From: Treponemataceae bacterium
Lineage (GTDB): Bacteria > Spirochaetota > Spirochaetia > Treponematales > Treponemataceae
Reading direction: 5' to 3'
DNA length: 64,000 nt
Assembly: GCA_024402435.1 (NCBI GenBank)
Contig: JAKSTU010000010.1
Location: 1-64,000, forward strand
The notes beneath the pieces are model-generated. The model was not told where the DNA came from and did no database searches. It was given only the letters and a program-made list of their open reading frames with translations. Positions 7,462 through 16,996 of the stretch are shown here, piece after piece. Each line of letters begins with the position of its first letter. Positions within the stretch are counted from its first letter, which is position 1. Both the position numbers and the translations under genes were made by a program.

Positions 7462-8373
7462 ATGACAAACGATCTGTCCAAATCACTTAAAAAAAGAAGA
7501 ATAAAAGATAATTTGGTCGCATACAGTTTTATTATGCCCAACTTTTTGGGATTTGCTGTATTCACACTCGGTCCGATTCTTTTTGCTGTTTATCTGGCAT
7601 TTACAAAATGGAACGGATCCAGCGCACCTATTGAATGGGTGGGCTTTGACAATTTTGTAAATCTGTGGAAGGACAAACTTTTCCTTACTTCCCTTAAAAA
7701 TACAATTGTATATTCATTGGCGGTTGTTCCGCTTACTGTAATTGCATCTCTGATGCTTGCAATCATGCTCAACCAGAAGATTGTTGCCCGCAACTTTTTC
7801 CGTACGGTCAACTTCTTTCCCTATGTTGCTTCATTGGTTGCGGTTGCAGTTGTTTGGAACATGCTTTTCAACCCTGCAAAAGGTCCTGTAAACCAGCTGC
7901 TTCAGGCTTTGGGCTTCCCGGCAGAAAGTCTTCCCCGTTGGGCAGCAGACAAGAACTGGGCTATGTTCACCGTAATTCTGTTCAGTGTCTGGAAAAGTGC
8001 CGGTTATTACATGATCATTTATCTGGCAGGACTTCAGGGAATCAGTGCACAGCTTTACGAAGCTGCAACACTTGACGGTGCAAACCGTATACAGCAGTTC
8101 TGGCACGTAACACTGCCTCAGCTTCGTCCTACAACTTTCTTCGTTGTTGTAATGCTTACTATTCAGTGTTTCAAAGTTTATGACCAGATTTACATGATTA
8201 CACAGGGTGGCCCCGGTTCATCAACACTGGTTCTTGTTTATTACATCTACAACAAAGCTTTCATTGAGTGGGATTTGGGCTACGCAAGTGCAGTTGCAAT
8301 GATTCTGTTCCTGCTGGTTCTTGTAGTTACACTCATTCAGTTCAGAGGAGAAAAGAAGTATGCAAACTCCTGA
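7462..8373 (+). CDS. Sugar ABC transporter permease (MalF/UgpA type)
   Basis: An inner-membrane permease of 303 residues with about six transmembrane segments, the first at residues 25-45. The EAA loop EAATLDGANRIQQFWHVTLP, which docks the ATPase, lies near residue 200. It belongs to the sugar-importer class (MalF/UgpA-like). The SD AAAGGA lies about 9 nt upstream. The gene overlaps the next permease by 14 bp. No ATPase is encoded in this locus; such systems often share an MsmK/UgpC-type ATPase encoded elsewhere (general knowledge, not seen here). Confidence 0.9.
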   Translation: MTNDLSKSLKKRRIKDNLVAYSFIMPNFLGFAVFTLGPILFAVYLAFTKWNGSSAPIEWVGFDNFVNLWKDKLFLTSLKNTIVYSLAVVPLTVIASLMLAIMLNQKIVARNFFRTVNFFPYVASLVAVAVVWNMLFNPAKGPVNQLLQALGFPAESLPRWAADKNWAMFTVILFSVWKSAGYYMIIYLAGLQGISAQLYEAATLDGANRIQQFWHVTLPQLRPTTFFVVVMLTIQCFKVYDQIYMITQGGPGSSTLVLVYYIYNKAFIEWDLGYASAVAMILFLLVLVVTLIQFRGEKKYANS

Positions 8374-9211
8374 TATCAAGAAAAATTATAAAGGCGACAC
8401 AGTCTGGAAGGTGTTTGTATATTTTGTACTGATTTGTACCGCAATTCTTACGCTGATTCCTTTTGTATGGATGCTTTCCGCTTCTCTCAAATGGGATAAG
8501 GATGTTTTCAAATACCCGATTGAATGGATTCCGAAGGAACCGCGCTGGTCAAACTATGTTGAAATCTGGCAGACAATTCCTCTGGGAAAATTCATTTTCA
8601 ACACTGCAAAACTTACACTTATCGTAACACTTCTGCAGATGTTCACATCCAGTTTCGCAGCATATTCTTTTGCAAAACTGAATTTCAAAGGAAAGAAGAT
8701 TCTTTTCCTCTGTTATATTTCAACAATTGCAATGCCTTGGCAGGTTTACATGGTTCCCCAGTTCATCATGATGCGCGGGTTCCATCTGAACAATACCCAT
8801 TTGGCAATCATATGTCTGCAGGCTTTCTCGGCTTTCGGAGTGTTCCTGATGCGCCAGTTCTACCAGTCCATTCCTGACGAACTTTGCGAGGCCGCTCGAA
8901 TAGACGGTATGAACGAATACCGCATTTATTCACGGATTATGCTGCCTTTGTCAAAGCCGGCACTTTCTACGTTGGTAATCTTTGCTTTCGTAGGAACTTG
9001 GAACGACTTCCTGGGACCGATGATTTATCTGACAAAGACTGAACTCAAAACAATTCAGATCGGTTTGCGCATGTTCATTTCCCAGTATTCTTCCGAGTAC
9101 GGACTTATTATGGCAGCCAGTGTTGTTGCATTGATTCCGGTTCTGGTAGTGTTCTTGAGTCTCCAGAAATTCTTCGTAGCAGGTATTGCAAGTTCAGGTA
9201 TCAAAGGATGA
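8360..9211 (+). CDS. Sugar ABC transporter permease (MalG/UgpE type)
   Basis: The second permease subunit has 283 residues, about six transmembrane segments and the EAA motif EAARIDGMNEYRIYSRIMLP near residue 175. It pairs with the preceding MalF-type protein to form the membrane channel for the oligosaccharide. Its start overlaps the upstream gene by 14 bp behind an AGAGGAG SD. Its stop overlaps the start of the GH88 gene (ATGA), directly coupling uptake with the first cytoplasmic enzyme. Confidence 0.9.
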   Translation: MQTPDIKKNYKGDTVWKVFVYFVLICTAILTLIPFVWMLSASLKWDKDVFKYPIEWIPKEPRWSNYVEIWQTIPLGKFIFNTAKLTLIVTLLQMFTSSFAAYSFAKLNFKGKKILFLCYISTIAMPWQVYMVPQFIMMRGFHLNNTHLAIICLQAFSAFGVFLMRQFYQSIPDELCEAARIDGMNEYRIYSRIMLPLSKPALSTLVIFAFVGTWNDFLGPMIYLTKTELKTIQIGLRMFISQYSSEYGLIMAASVVALIPVLVVFLSLQKFFVAGIASSGIKG

Positions 9212-10386
9212 TTTTACCTTTCTCAGAAAAAGCTCAGATTTCTTTGGCAGAAGCAGAGACAGCTCTGGATTCTGCAGTCAGTCAGGTGGAGAAAAATCTG
9301 CCTGTTTATGCAGGAAAATGTCAGAATCATTCAAGTGTGGACGGAGTTTATCCGGCTTGCGCCAATGATCAGTGGACCTGCGGCTTTTGGCCCGGAGAAA
9401 TCTGGCTTGCCTGGGAACGCACTCAGAAACCTTGTTTCAAAATTGCGGCAGAACAGCTTGTAGACAGTTTTTACCGCCGCATTACAAACAAGGTTGCTGT
9501 GGATCATCACGACATGGGATTTTTGTATTCTCCGTCCTGTGTGTCTGCCTGGAAACTGACCGGAAATCAGCTTGCAAAAGAAGCGGCACTTCTGGCTGCG
9601 GACCAGCTGGCTGCACGTTTTCAGGAAAAAGGCGGATTCATTCAGGCTTGGGGTGCAATGGGCGAGCCTGAAAATTACAGATATATCATTGACTGTCTGC
9701 TGAACGTTCCTTTGCTCCGCTGGGCATATACCCAGAACGGCAATGAACGGCTGAAACATGTGGCAGACACGCATATCAAAACATGTCTTGCAAACTCTTT
9801 CCGCAAGGATTTTTCTACTTATCATACATTCTTCATGAATCCTGAAGACGGAAGTCCTTCTCACGGGGCAACTTGTCAGGGTTATAAAGATGATTCTTCT
9901 TGGGCAAGGGGACAGGCTTGGGCTGTGTACGGCATAGCGCTTGCTTACAAATATGTTCCTGATGCTTCTTATATTTCTTTGTTTGATTCTGTTGCCGCAT
10001 ATTTTCTCAAGCGGTTGCCGCAGGATTTGGTTCCATATTGGGATCTGATTTTCCAGGATGGCAGCGATGAGCCGCGGGACTCCTCATCCGGTGCAATCGC
10101 TGCCTGCGGCCTTTTGCAGATGGCTGATCTGATTCAGGAACAGCTTCCCGGTGCGGCAGAAAACTACAGAATTGTTGCACGCCAGCTGCTCAAGTCTTTG
10201 GCAGACGGTTATGCGGTAAAGCCCGGTGACAAAGCGAACGGTCTGCTTCTTCACGGAACTTACAGCAAAAAGTCCCCTTACAACACATGTACACCTGAAG
10301 GCGTAGATGAATGTGTCAGCTGGGGCGATTATTTTTACATGGAAGCCTTGACGCGTCTTACCAAAAACTGGGACACTTACTGGTGA
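9208..10386 (+). CDS. Unsaturated glucuronyl hydrolase (GH88)
   Basis: A 392-residue enzyme predicted to release 4,5-unsaturated uronic acid from the non-reducing end of oligosaccharides made by polysaccharide lyases. It shows the GH88 alpha/alpha-barrel signatures WTCGFWPGEIWLA, DHHDMGF (Asp102) and YIIDCLLN (Asp162), the two Asp matching the catalytic pair of the family, and WARGQAWAVYG. There is no signal peptide, so it works in the cytoplasm. It overlaps the upstream permease (ATGA) and the downstream esterase (TGATG), so all three are translationally coupled. It implies that the imported substrate was cut by a lyase. Confidence 0.9.
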   Translation: MILPFSEKAQISLAEAETALDSAVSQVEKNLPVYAGKCQNHSSVDGVYPACANDQWTCGFWPGEIWLAWERTQKPCFKIAAEQLVDSFYRRITNKVAVDHHDMGFLYSPSCVSAWKLTGNQLAKEAALLAADQLAARFQEKGGFIQAWGAMGEPENYRYIIDCLLNVPLLRWAYTQNGNERLKHVADTHIKTCLANSFRKDFSTYHTFFMNPEDGSPSHGATCQGYKDDSSWARGQAWAVYGIALAYKYVPDASYISLFDSVAAYFLKRLPQDLVPYWDLIFQDGSDEPRDSSSGAIAACGLLQMADLIQEQLPGAAENYRIVARQLLKSLADGYAVKPGDKANGLLLHGTYSKKSPYNTCTPEGVDECVSWGDYFYMEALTRLTKNWDTYW

Positions 10387-11696
10387 TGAAACAGTTAACA
10401 GTAACAGAAGGAATTCTTGAAGGCATTGAAACAGACAATGCCTTTGTTTTTAAAGGCGTACCTTATGCAAAGCCGCCGCTAGGAAATCTGCGCTTTATGC
10501 CGCCGGAACCCATGGAACCATGGTCCGGTGTACGCAAAGCCGATACTTTCGGGGCAAAATGCTTTCAGGAAGGAACAGAACCTTCGGACAGCGGATATGG
10601 TAAAGAGTTTTTCAGCAATCCGGATTTTGCTGTTCCCCAAAGTGAAGATTGTCTTTATCTCAATATCTGGATTCCCAAATCTGCACCTGAAAATGCAGAT
10701 GGTTTTCCTGTAGCTTTTTGGATTCATGGCGGCGCGTTCATAAACGGCTATTCAAGCGAGTCTGAATTTGACGGAGAAGCTTTCGCAAAACGGGGTGTAA
10801 TTTTTGTAAGCATTAATTACCGTTTGGGAATTTTGGGCTTTCTTACACATCCTGAACTTGACCGTCGGAACGGCAACAGTGGAAATTACGGCACTTTGGA
10901 TCAGATTGCGGCTTTGGACTGGGTTTACAGAAACTGCAGGGCTTTCGGCGGCAATCCGCAGAAAATCACTGTTTTCGGTCAGTCGGCAGGCGGAATGAGC
11001 GTACGTAATCTTATCAGTTCGCCGCTTACAAAGGGAAAAATTGCCGGTGCCATAATGCAGAGTGCGGCCGGGTACAAAGGACCTTTTCTTGCCGGTGCTG
11101 ACAAAGAACTGGTTCAGAAAGCTTATACTGATTTTATTGAGAAACAGGGACTTTCGTTTGACAGCTTTATCAGTCTGAGCGGCGAAGAACTCAGAGCTTT
11201 GAATTATCCTTTCATGCAGTCAGGCGAAAAACTTTTGGGCACAATTTTCTGCATGGGACCAGTTGCGGGCGGTTATGGACTTCCTGAAAACTGTGACGCC
11301 GTTTTGGAATCAGCTTCTGAACCCGGCATTCCGTACATGTTGGGCTGCACCAGGGACGACATTTTTGTACATGACAAAAATAGTGACATGAAAGACAATG
11401 TGCTTTATCAGAGCAACATTGCTTTTGCACGCCTCAGACAGAACCGCCAGGGCAAAGTATATTCCTATTTCTTTACACGAAGATTGCCCGGTGATGACTG
11501 GGGCTCTTTTCATTCGTCAGAATTGTGGTACGTATTCGGAACCTTGGACCGCTGCTGGCGGCCGATGACTGCCGAAGATTATCAGCTTTCTGACAGAATG
11601 ACAGATGCTTGGTCAAATTTTGTAAAATCAGGAAATCCCGGTTGGAAGGAATGTTCTGAAAATACGGACTGGTACACAGAAAAACTGGGTTTCTGA
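10386..11696 (+). CDS. Carboxylesterase, type B
   Basis: An alpha/beta-hydrolase esterase of 436 residues. The oxyanion motif is HGGAF (about 114-118), the nucleophile is Ser200 in FGQSAGG, the acid is probably in GCTRDD (Asp instead of the usual Glu) and the catalytic His is probably in FHSSELWYV. I start at 10386, where ATG overlaps the GH88 stop as TGATG; an upstream in-frame extension would lie inside GH88. There is no signal peptide. Its position suggests removal of acetyl or other ester groups from the imported oligosaccharide, but the substrate is not evident from sequence. At 436 residues it is shorter than the 480-550 typical of PnbA-type enzymes. Confidence 0.85.
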   Translation: MKQLTVTEGILEGIETDNAFVFKGVPYAKPPLGNLRFMPPEPMEPWSGVRKADTFGAKCFQEGTEPSDSGYGKEFFSNPDFAVPQSEDCLYLNIWIPKSAPENADGFPVAFWIHGGAFINGYSSESEFDGEAFAKRGVIFVSINYRLGILGFLTHPELDRRNGNSGNYGTLDQIAALDWVYRNCRAFGGNPQKITVFGQSAGGMSVRNLISSPLTKGKIAGAIMQSAAGYKGPFLAGADKELVQKAYTDFIEKQGLSFDSFISLSGEELRALNYPFMQSGEKLLGTIFCMGPVAGGYGLPENCDAVLESASEPGIPYMLGCTRDDIFVHDKNSDMKDNVLYQSNIAFARLRQNRQGKVYSYFFTRRLPGDDWGSFHSSELWYVFGTLDRCWRPMTAEDYQLSDRMTDAWSNFVKSGNPGWKECSENTDWYTEKLGF

Positions 11697-11716
11697 TGAA
11701 GTTCGATGCGGACTTC

Positions 11717-11745
11717 TTGAAATTCAAAGTTTTTTTGGCTAGTAT
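11717..11745 (+). promoter_or_regulatory. Possible internal promoter for the lyase-fold genes
   Basis: TTGAAA (11717-11722), a 17-bp spacer and TAGTAT (11740-11745) lie in the 73-bp gap before the first heparinase-fold gene. The same stretch contains a weak hairpin followed by T7, so it may combine a terminator with a new promoter. Confidence 0.4.
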
Positions 11746-11769
11746 TTAAATAAAGGAATTTGACACAAA

Positions 11770-13758
11770 ATGCATTGGTTTTTTGAAAAAGAAGAGTTCA
11801 ACGATATAGTCGCATTTGTAAAAGAAAAATACCCTGAAGATTGCGAGCTCGTTATTCGCAAAGCAGACGAAACGTGTGATAATACTTTTATTTTTGATTG
11901 TCGCTGGGATTTGGAAAGCACTTTTTTTCCCATGCATTTTGACGGCCCGGTTGATTGGCTTGCCCAGAACGGTGATGATCCGGAACGGACTTACGCATTG
12001 AACAGAATGCGCTACTGGATCTGCATGGCACAGGCTTTTGCAGTCAACGGCAATGAGCAATATGTAAAAACTTTCTGTGATCAGCTTGTTGATTGGGTAA
12101 CGCGGATAAAACGGGAAAATCCCGAGTGTGCACCTGCATGGCGTACTATTGAAGCCGGTTTCCGCCTTGAGTATTGGCTCAAAGCATATTTTATCTTTAC
12201 AGCAACAGAACGGGGCGAATCCCTGATCAGTCAGGAAGTCAAAGACATTTTTGTGCAGAGTGTCCGCGAACATGCTCAATATATCGTAGATTCCTATTCA
12301 CCTTTCAACAGAATCAGCAACTGGGGTGTTCTTGCCAACCACGGTCTTTTTATGGCCGGGCTTTTTCTTGATGATGATTCTTTTGTGCATACCGCTTTGA
12401 AACGTCTTGAGCAGGAAATCATTACTCAGGTTTATGCAGACGGAATGCAGTGGGAACAGAGTCCCATGTATCACAATGAAGTACTTCATGATTTTTTGGA
12501 TGTGCTTGTTCTTGCCCGGCGCAATGCTGTTGCAATTCCTTCTGTAGTCGAAAAAAAAGTTGAAAAAATGTGCATCGCCGCTTCATGGTTCCAGAAGCCG
12601 GACTGTCATCAGATAATGATGGGTGACAGTGACGACCTTGATGTAAGCTGGAATGTCTGCCGCGGTGCCTGGTTCTTCAAAAATCCGAAAATCAGCGTAT
12701 GGTCTCCTGCCGAATTTGATTTTGATACGATTTGGGACACCGGCTATAAAGCTGCTTTGGAATATGCCGCCATGGACAGGGCAGAACCGGATTCCGATGC
12801 AAAATTCTTTTCTCAGAGCGGCAATATGTATGCCCGCATCAAAACGCCCAAAGAAGGCTGCATCAATGACACATACGTGCACTTTCACTGCGGAACTTTG
12901 GGTGCCGGCCATGGACACAGCGATCAGCTTCATCTGGATGTTTTTTCCGGTGGAGAAGACATTCTTGTGGATTCAGGCCGCTTTACCTATGTTCCGAAAG
13001 ACGAACGCTATCAGTTCAAGGGCCCTGCCGCGCACAATACAGTCAGTGTAGACGGAGAAACGTACAACGCTTGGGTTGACAGCTGGTCAAGCAAGGAATT
13101 CTGCCGGCCGGTGAACCAAAAGTGCATAGATACGGAAAATTATACATACTTTGAAGGCGGACACACAGGTTATCTTCCGAAATGCGGTGTTTTCGTCAAC
13201 AGACGTGTTCTTGTAATCAAACCGTACATTATTCTCATTCTGGATGAGTTTTTTACTCAGGATGACGGAAAGGAACACACTTACAGACAGTTCTTCCATT
13301 TCAGTGACGGAGGAAAATCTTTCCCGGAAAACCGTTCCGTGTTCTATTCAGGAAAAAAGACCCGTGCAATAATGCGCTTCGGACGCAACGAAGGCGTAAA
13401 CATGAAGCGTACGCTGGTTTCGCGGCATTACAACAAAGCTTCGATAAACGACAGTACCATTGTGGAACTGACGAAAAAAGGTTTTGCATGCATGAGTGCC
13501 GTAATCTTTTTGGATGCAACAATTCCCTGCAAAATTGAGTACGTGCCTGTGACTTCGGTAATCACAGGAAATCCCTTGCCGCCGGAACAGATTGAAGCAT
13601 GGAATGTTTACCGCGGAAGTCACAAGTACACAGTTGTATGCGCACATACTGAATTTGCCGCCCCGACTGACATGTTCTATGCAGACGGCTGCACTGGTTT
13701 TGCCAATACAATGATTTTTGACCGCACGAACAATACTTGCCAGGTCATTCTGGACTGA
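11770..13758 (+). CDS. Heparinase II/III-family protein (PL12/PL15-like), first copy
   Basis: A 662-residue protein with the two-domain build of heparinase II/III-fold polysaccharide lyases: an N-terminal alpha-helical toroid (about 60-330) and a C-terminal beta-sandwich (about 350-640). Candidate catalytic residues are Asn184 (SNWGVLANHG), Tyr234/His235 (PMYHNE) and His383 in GAGHGHSDQLHLD. It has no signal peptide, unlike most polymer-degrading lyases, so it probably acts on imported oligosaccharides. The SD AAAGGAA lies about 10 nt upstream. Uronic-acid substrate is inferred from GH88 and glucuronidase neighbours; the exact glycan cannot be read. Confidence 0.8.
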   Translation: MHWFFEKEEFNDIVAFVKEKYPEDCELVIRKADETCDNTFIFDCRWDLESTFFPMHFDGPVDWLAQNGDDPERTYALNRMRYWICMAQAFAVNGNEQYVKTFCDQLVDWVTRIKRENPECAPAWRTIEAGFRLEYWLKAYFIFTATERGESLISQEVKDIFVQSVREHAQYIVDSYSPFNRISNWGVLANHGLFMAGLFLDDDSFVHTALKRLEQEIITQVYADGMQWEQSPMYHNEVLHDFLDVLVLARRNAVAIPSVVEKKVEKMCIAASWFQKPDCHQIMMGDSDDLDVSWNVCRGAWFFKNPKISVWSPAEFDFDTIWDTGYKAALEYAAMDRAEPDSDAKFFSQSGNMYARIKTPKEGCINDTYVHFHCGTLGAGHGHSDQLHLDVFSGGEDILVDSGRFTYVPKDERYQFKGPAAHNTVSVDGETYNAWVDSWSSKEFCRPVNQKCIDTENYTYFEGGHTGYLPKCGVFVNRRVLVIKPYIILILDEFFTQDDGKEHTYRQFFHFSDGGKSFPENRSVFYSGKKTRAIMRFGRNEGVNMKRTLVSRHYNKASINDSTIVELTKKGFACMSAVIFLDATIPCKIEYVPVTSVITGNPLPPEQIEAWNVYRGSHKYTVVCAHTEFAAPTDMFYADGCTGFANTMIFDRTNNTCQVILD

Positions 13759-13763
13759 TTTTC

Positions 13764-15656
13764 ATGAGCAATCTTTTTGAAGACGCTGCAAAAAGTGTCG
13801 ATTTTCCTCTGAAGGATTTTGATCCGCTTAAAGAGGCCGGGATTATTTCTGCATCAGGTTTTGACAGAACCATGTGCGACCGCATCATAAAAGAAGCAGA
13901 ACAATTCATCGGCCGGCCTTTTGAACCGATTCCGGCTACTGCTTTTCTTGATTTTGTCCGAACCGGAAACCGGGTCCGCTACGAAGCTGCATATTTTGCA
14001 AGAAGAACCAGACTGAATGTGCTTGTTCTTGCGGAATTCATCGAGCAGAAAGGCCGGTTTATTGACGATGTTATAGACGGAGTGTTTGCAATTGCAGAAG
14101 AAAGCGGATGGCAGCTTCCGGCACACAATTCTTATGTGCGTGATACGCCGCAGCTTCCTCTGCCGTGTTCAGACCGGCCTGTACTGGATCTGTTTTCCTG
14201 CGAAACAGGCTGCCAGCTTGCAATGATTCATTACCTTCTTGGCAGACAGCTTGATTCAGTCAGCACTGAAATTACTGCAAGAATCCGCCGTGAACTTAAA
14301 ACCCGCATTTTTGATCCCTATCTTTCATACACATTCTGGTGGATGGGTTACGACGGCCAGTCAACACTGAACTGGACAGTGTGGTGCACACAGAATGTGC
14401 TTATTGCCGCTTTTCTGCCGGGAATCCTTGAAGACGAATCTGTCAGAAAAAGCATTCTGATGCGGGCCGCCTTCAGTACAGACCGCTTTCTTGACGGTTA
14501 CGGTGATGACGGCTGCTGCAGCGAAGGCGCCCAATATTACCGTCATGCAGGACTTTGCCTTTTCAATTCAATGGAAGTGTTCTGCGGAGCAACAGGCGGA
14601 AGTTCCGGAGTTTTCGGTCAGCTGTACAGCAACAGAAAAATCGTGAACATTGCCGAGTACATTGTGAACATGCATGCAGGCGGCCCTTACTTCTTCAATT
14701 TTTCGGACTGTGCGGCTGTGGCAGGTCGCTGCGGAATGAGGGAATACCTTTTCGGAAAGCGGGTAAGCAGTCTCCGCCTTATGAATTTTGCAGGAAATGA
14801 CTGGCTTTCAGTTTACAAAGAAGGCGGAGCTCCCATTGCATCTTCATCAAATGAAACTTTGAATCTTTTTTATCTTGTTCAGGAACTTTGCGCAGCACCG
14901 GAACTTTTGTCAGAAATTGACAAAGGCGTTCAGGAAAAATGTCAGCCTGAAAAAGCGGGATTCTGCAGCTGCGTAAGTGAAGACATTTCTTATCCGAGTA
15001 CGGGACTCTATATCCGGAAAGAAGGGGCTTATGCTCTTGCAGTTAAAGCGGGCGGCAACAATGACTGCCATAATCACAATGACACGGGAAGTTTTACTTT
15101 ATACAAGAATGAGAGGCCTTTCATAATTGACCTGGGTGTAGAAACTTATTCACAGAAGACATTTTCTGCCCGACGTTATGAGATTTGGACAATGCAGAGC
15201 CTTTACCACAATGTGTCCAATTTTGAAGGAATCATGCAGCAGGACGGCGCGGAATTCTGTGCAAAAAACGTGGAATATGCTGCCGATGAAAATGGAATGG
15301 ATCTGACAATGGATTTGGAGGCTGCCTGGCCAAAGGAAAGCCGCCCGGAAAAATACTGCAGATCGGTTCATTTTGATTTGAAAAACGGTTTTCTTGTAAC
15401 AGATTCTGTCACTTCAGAGCGTCAGGCATATTTTACGCTGATTACACTTGAAAAACCTGTGTTTTGTCAAAATCGGATTGAGGCAGGAAATTTGGGGACA
15501 ATTCTTGTAAAGGAAAAAGACTCTGACAGTGATTCTGCAGAGCCGCTGATTGAAAAGCTTGAAATAAATGACAAGCGCCTCCGTCTGTCATGGCCGGAGA
15601 CGCTCTACAGAATTCGTATTCCTTTCAGCAGCCGGATACAAGTTCAAATACGCTGA
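13764..15656 (+). CDS. Heparinase II/III-family protein, second copy
   Basis: A 630-residue protein of the same fold as its upstream neighbour but clearly divergent. It has a helical N-terminal domain, the signature NDCHNHNDTGSFTLY near residue 435, and LYHNVSNF near 478, typical of exolytic PL15/PL17-like lyases. I start at 13764 (MSNLFEDA), 5 bp after the previous stop; the longer frame would overlap it. There is no signal peptide. Two different lyase-fold proteins in tandem may cut different linkages or act endo and exo. A weak point is that some members of this fold have no proven lyase activity. Confidence 0.78.
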   Translation: MSNLFEDAAKSVDFPLKDFDPLKEAGIISASGFDRTMCDRIIKEAEQFIGRPFEPIPATAFLDFVRTGNRVRYEAAYFARRTRLNVLVLAEFIEQKGRFIDDVIDGVFAIAEESGWQLPAHNSYVRDTPQLPLPCSDRPVLDLFSCETGCQLAMIHYLLGRQLDSVSTEITARIRRELKTRIFDPYLSYTFWWMGYDGQSTLNWTVWCTQNVLIAAFLPGILEDESVRKSILMRAAFSTDRFLDGYGDDGCCSEGAQYYRHAGLCLFNSMEVFCGATGGSSGVFGQLYSNRKIVNIAEYIVNMHAGGPYFFNFSDCAAVAGRCGMREYLFGKRVSSLRLMNFAGNDWLSVYKEGGAPIASSSNETLNLFYLVQELCAAPELLSEIDKGVQEKCQPEKAGFCSCVSEDISYPSTGLYIRKEGAYALAVKAGGNNDCHNHNDTGSFTLYKNERPFIIDLGVETYSQKTFSARRYEIWTMQSLYHNVSNFEGIMQQDGAEFCAKNVEYAADENGMDLTMDLEAAWPKESRPEKYCRSVHFDLKNGFLVTDSVTSERQAYFTLITLEKPVFCQNRIEAGNLGTILVKEKDSDSDSAEPLIEKLEINDKRLRLSWPETLYRIRIPFSSRIQVQIR

Positions 15657-15701
15657 TCAAAGTTCAGCATTTTTGGACAAGTTTTCCGAAAATCAGATCC
15701 G

Positions 15702-16835
15702 TCAAATCCTGATAAGTTTGTAAGCCTGCTGACCAAGCCCGATTTTTTCACCGTGGGCAAGCTGACTTGTCCAGTCTGTAGTGGGATGAATGTTCGTAAA
15801 ATGATCGTTGCCCACTTTCTCCACTTCATCCAGTACAGAGCCAGCCAAAGCCGGCATTGCGTTTACCGCATCGGCACAGGCTTTGTCCAGAGCAATCGGG
15901 TCAAATGAGGCGAACATTCCTACGTCAGGTGCGAAAGGCGCATCATTTTCGGAATGGCAGTCACAGTTCGGCGAAAGATCCATTACCACGGAAACATGGA
16001 AGCAGGGTCTGTCTTTGCAGACTGCCAGTGCATATTCGGCCATCTTGCAGTTCAGTTTTTCATTGGAATCGTCAGCACCGGGATGCACAGCATCTTTCGG
16101 ACAGGCTCCGATGCAACGTCCGCATCCTACGCACTTGTTGTGGTCAATGCCTGCTTTTTTGCGCCCGATGGAATCCGGTGCAAAAGAAATTGCATCATGG
16201 GCACAATTTTTAGCGCACAATCCGCATCCTACGCACTGCGGCGCACTTACATGAGGTTTGCCTGCAGCGTGCATTTCCATTTTTCCGGCCCGGGAACCGC
16301 ATCCCATACCGATGTTTTTGATGGCACCGCCGAATCCTGTTGATTCATGGCCCTTGAAGTGACTCAACGAAATAAAAATGTCAGCATCCATTACAGCCTG
16401 ACCGATTTTTGCACTTTTGATGAATTCACATGGTGTGTCTTCCAGAGAAACATAAGCTTCGTCTGTACCTTTTATACCGTCAGCAATAATTACATGGCAT
16501 CCTGTTGAAAGAGGATTGAATCCGTTTGTGGCAGCGGCATCCAGATGATCGGGAGCATTTTTTCGTCCGCCTACATAAAGTGTATTGCAATCGGTAAGAA
16601 AAGGTTTTCCGCCTTTTGCTTTTACGATGTCAACAATGACTTTCGCAAAATTCGGGCGAAGGAATGCAAGATTTCCCGGTTCTCCGAAATGCATTTTTAT
16701 GGCAACGAATTTATCCTGATAATCAATGTTTTCAATGCCGGCTTTTTTTACAAGGCGTGCAAGTTTCTGCAGGAGATTTTCTGACTGGGTAGTGCGGAAA
16801 TTCGTGAAGTAAACTTCAGATGGTTCTTTTGCCAA
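15702..16835 (-). CDS. DUF362 protein with two [4Fe-4S] ferredoxin motifs
   Basis: A 377-residue iron-sulfur protein. An N-terminal DUF362 domain (about 1-230, with KMHFGEPGN and HFKGHESTGFGGAIKN) is followed by two ferredoxin clusters, CVGCGLCAKNC and CVGCGRCIGAC, then a C-terminal DUF362 tail. I use the TTG at 16835 because AGGAG stands 8 nt before it; the frame extends further upstream without a site. There is no signal peptide. The electron-transfer role and partner are unknown. It is convergent with the lyase operon and divergent from htpG. Confidence 0.85.
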   Translation of the reverse strand: MAKEPSEVYFTNFRTTQSENLLQKLARLVKKAGIENIDYQDKFVAIKMHFGEPGNLAFLRPNFAKVIVDIVKAKGGKPFLTDCNTLYVGGRKNAPDHLDAAATNGFNPLSTGCHVIIADGIKGTDEAYVSLEDTPCEFIKSAKIGQAVMDADIFISLSHFKGHESTGFGGAIKNIGMGCGSRAGKMEMHAAGKPHVSAPQCVGCGLCAKNCAHDAISFAPDSIGRKKAGIDHNKCVGCGRCIGACPKDAVHPGADDSNEKLNCKMAEYALAVCKDRPCFHVSVVMDLSPNCDCHSENDAPFAPDVGMFASFDPIALDKACADAVNAMPALAGSVLDEVEKVGNDHFTNIHPTTDWTSQLAHGEKIGLGQQAYKLIRI

Positions 16836-16996
16836 TTTGTGGCTCCTGATAAAAAGATTTGATTCAATCAGTATAAATTTGATTACGTTCTGCGACAACG
16901 GGAAAAATTTTCGGAAGTCAAAGAATTTGCCCTTTTCGGAATTTTTTTGTATTTTCATAGTAACGCATCAATTATTGACAAGAGGTTATTGAAATC

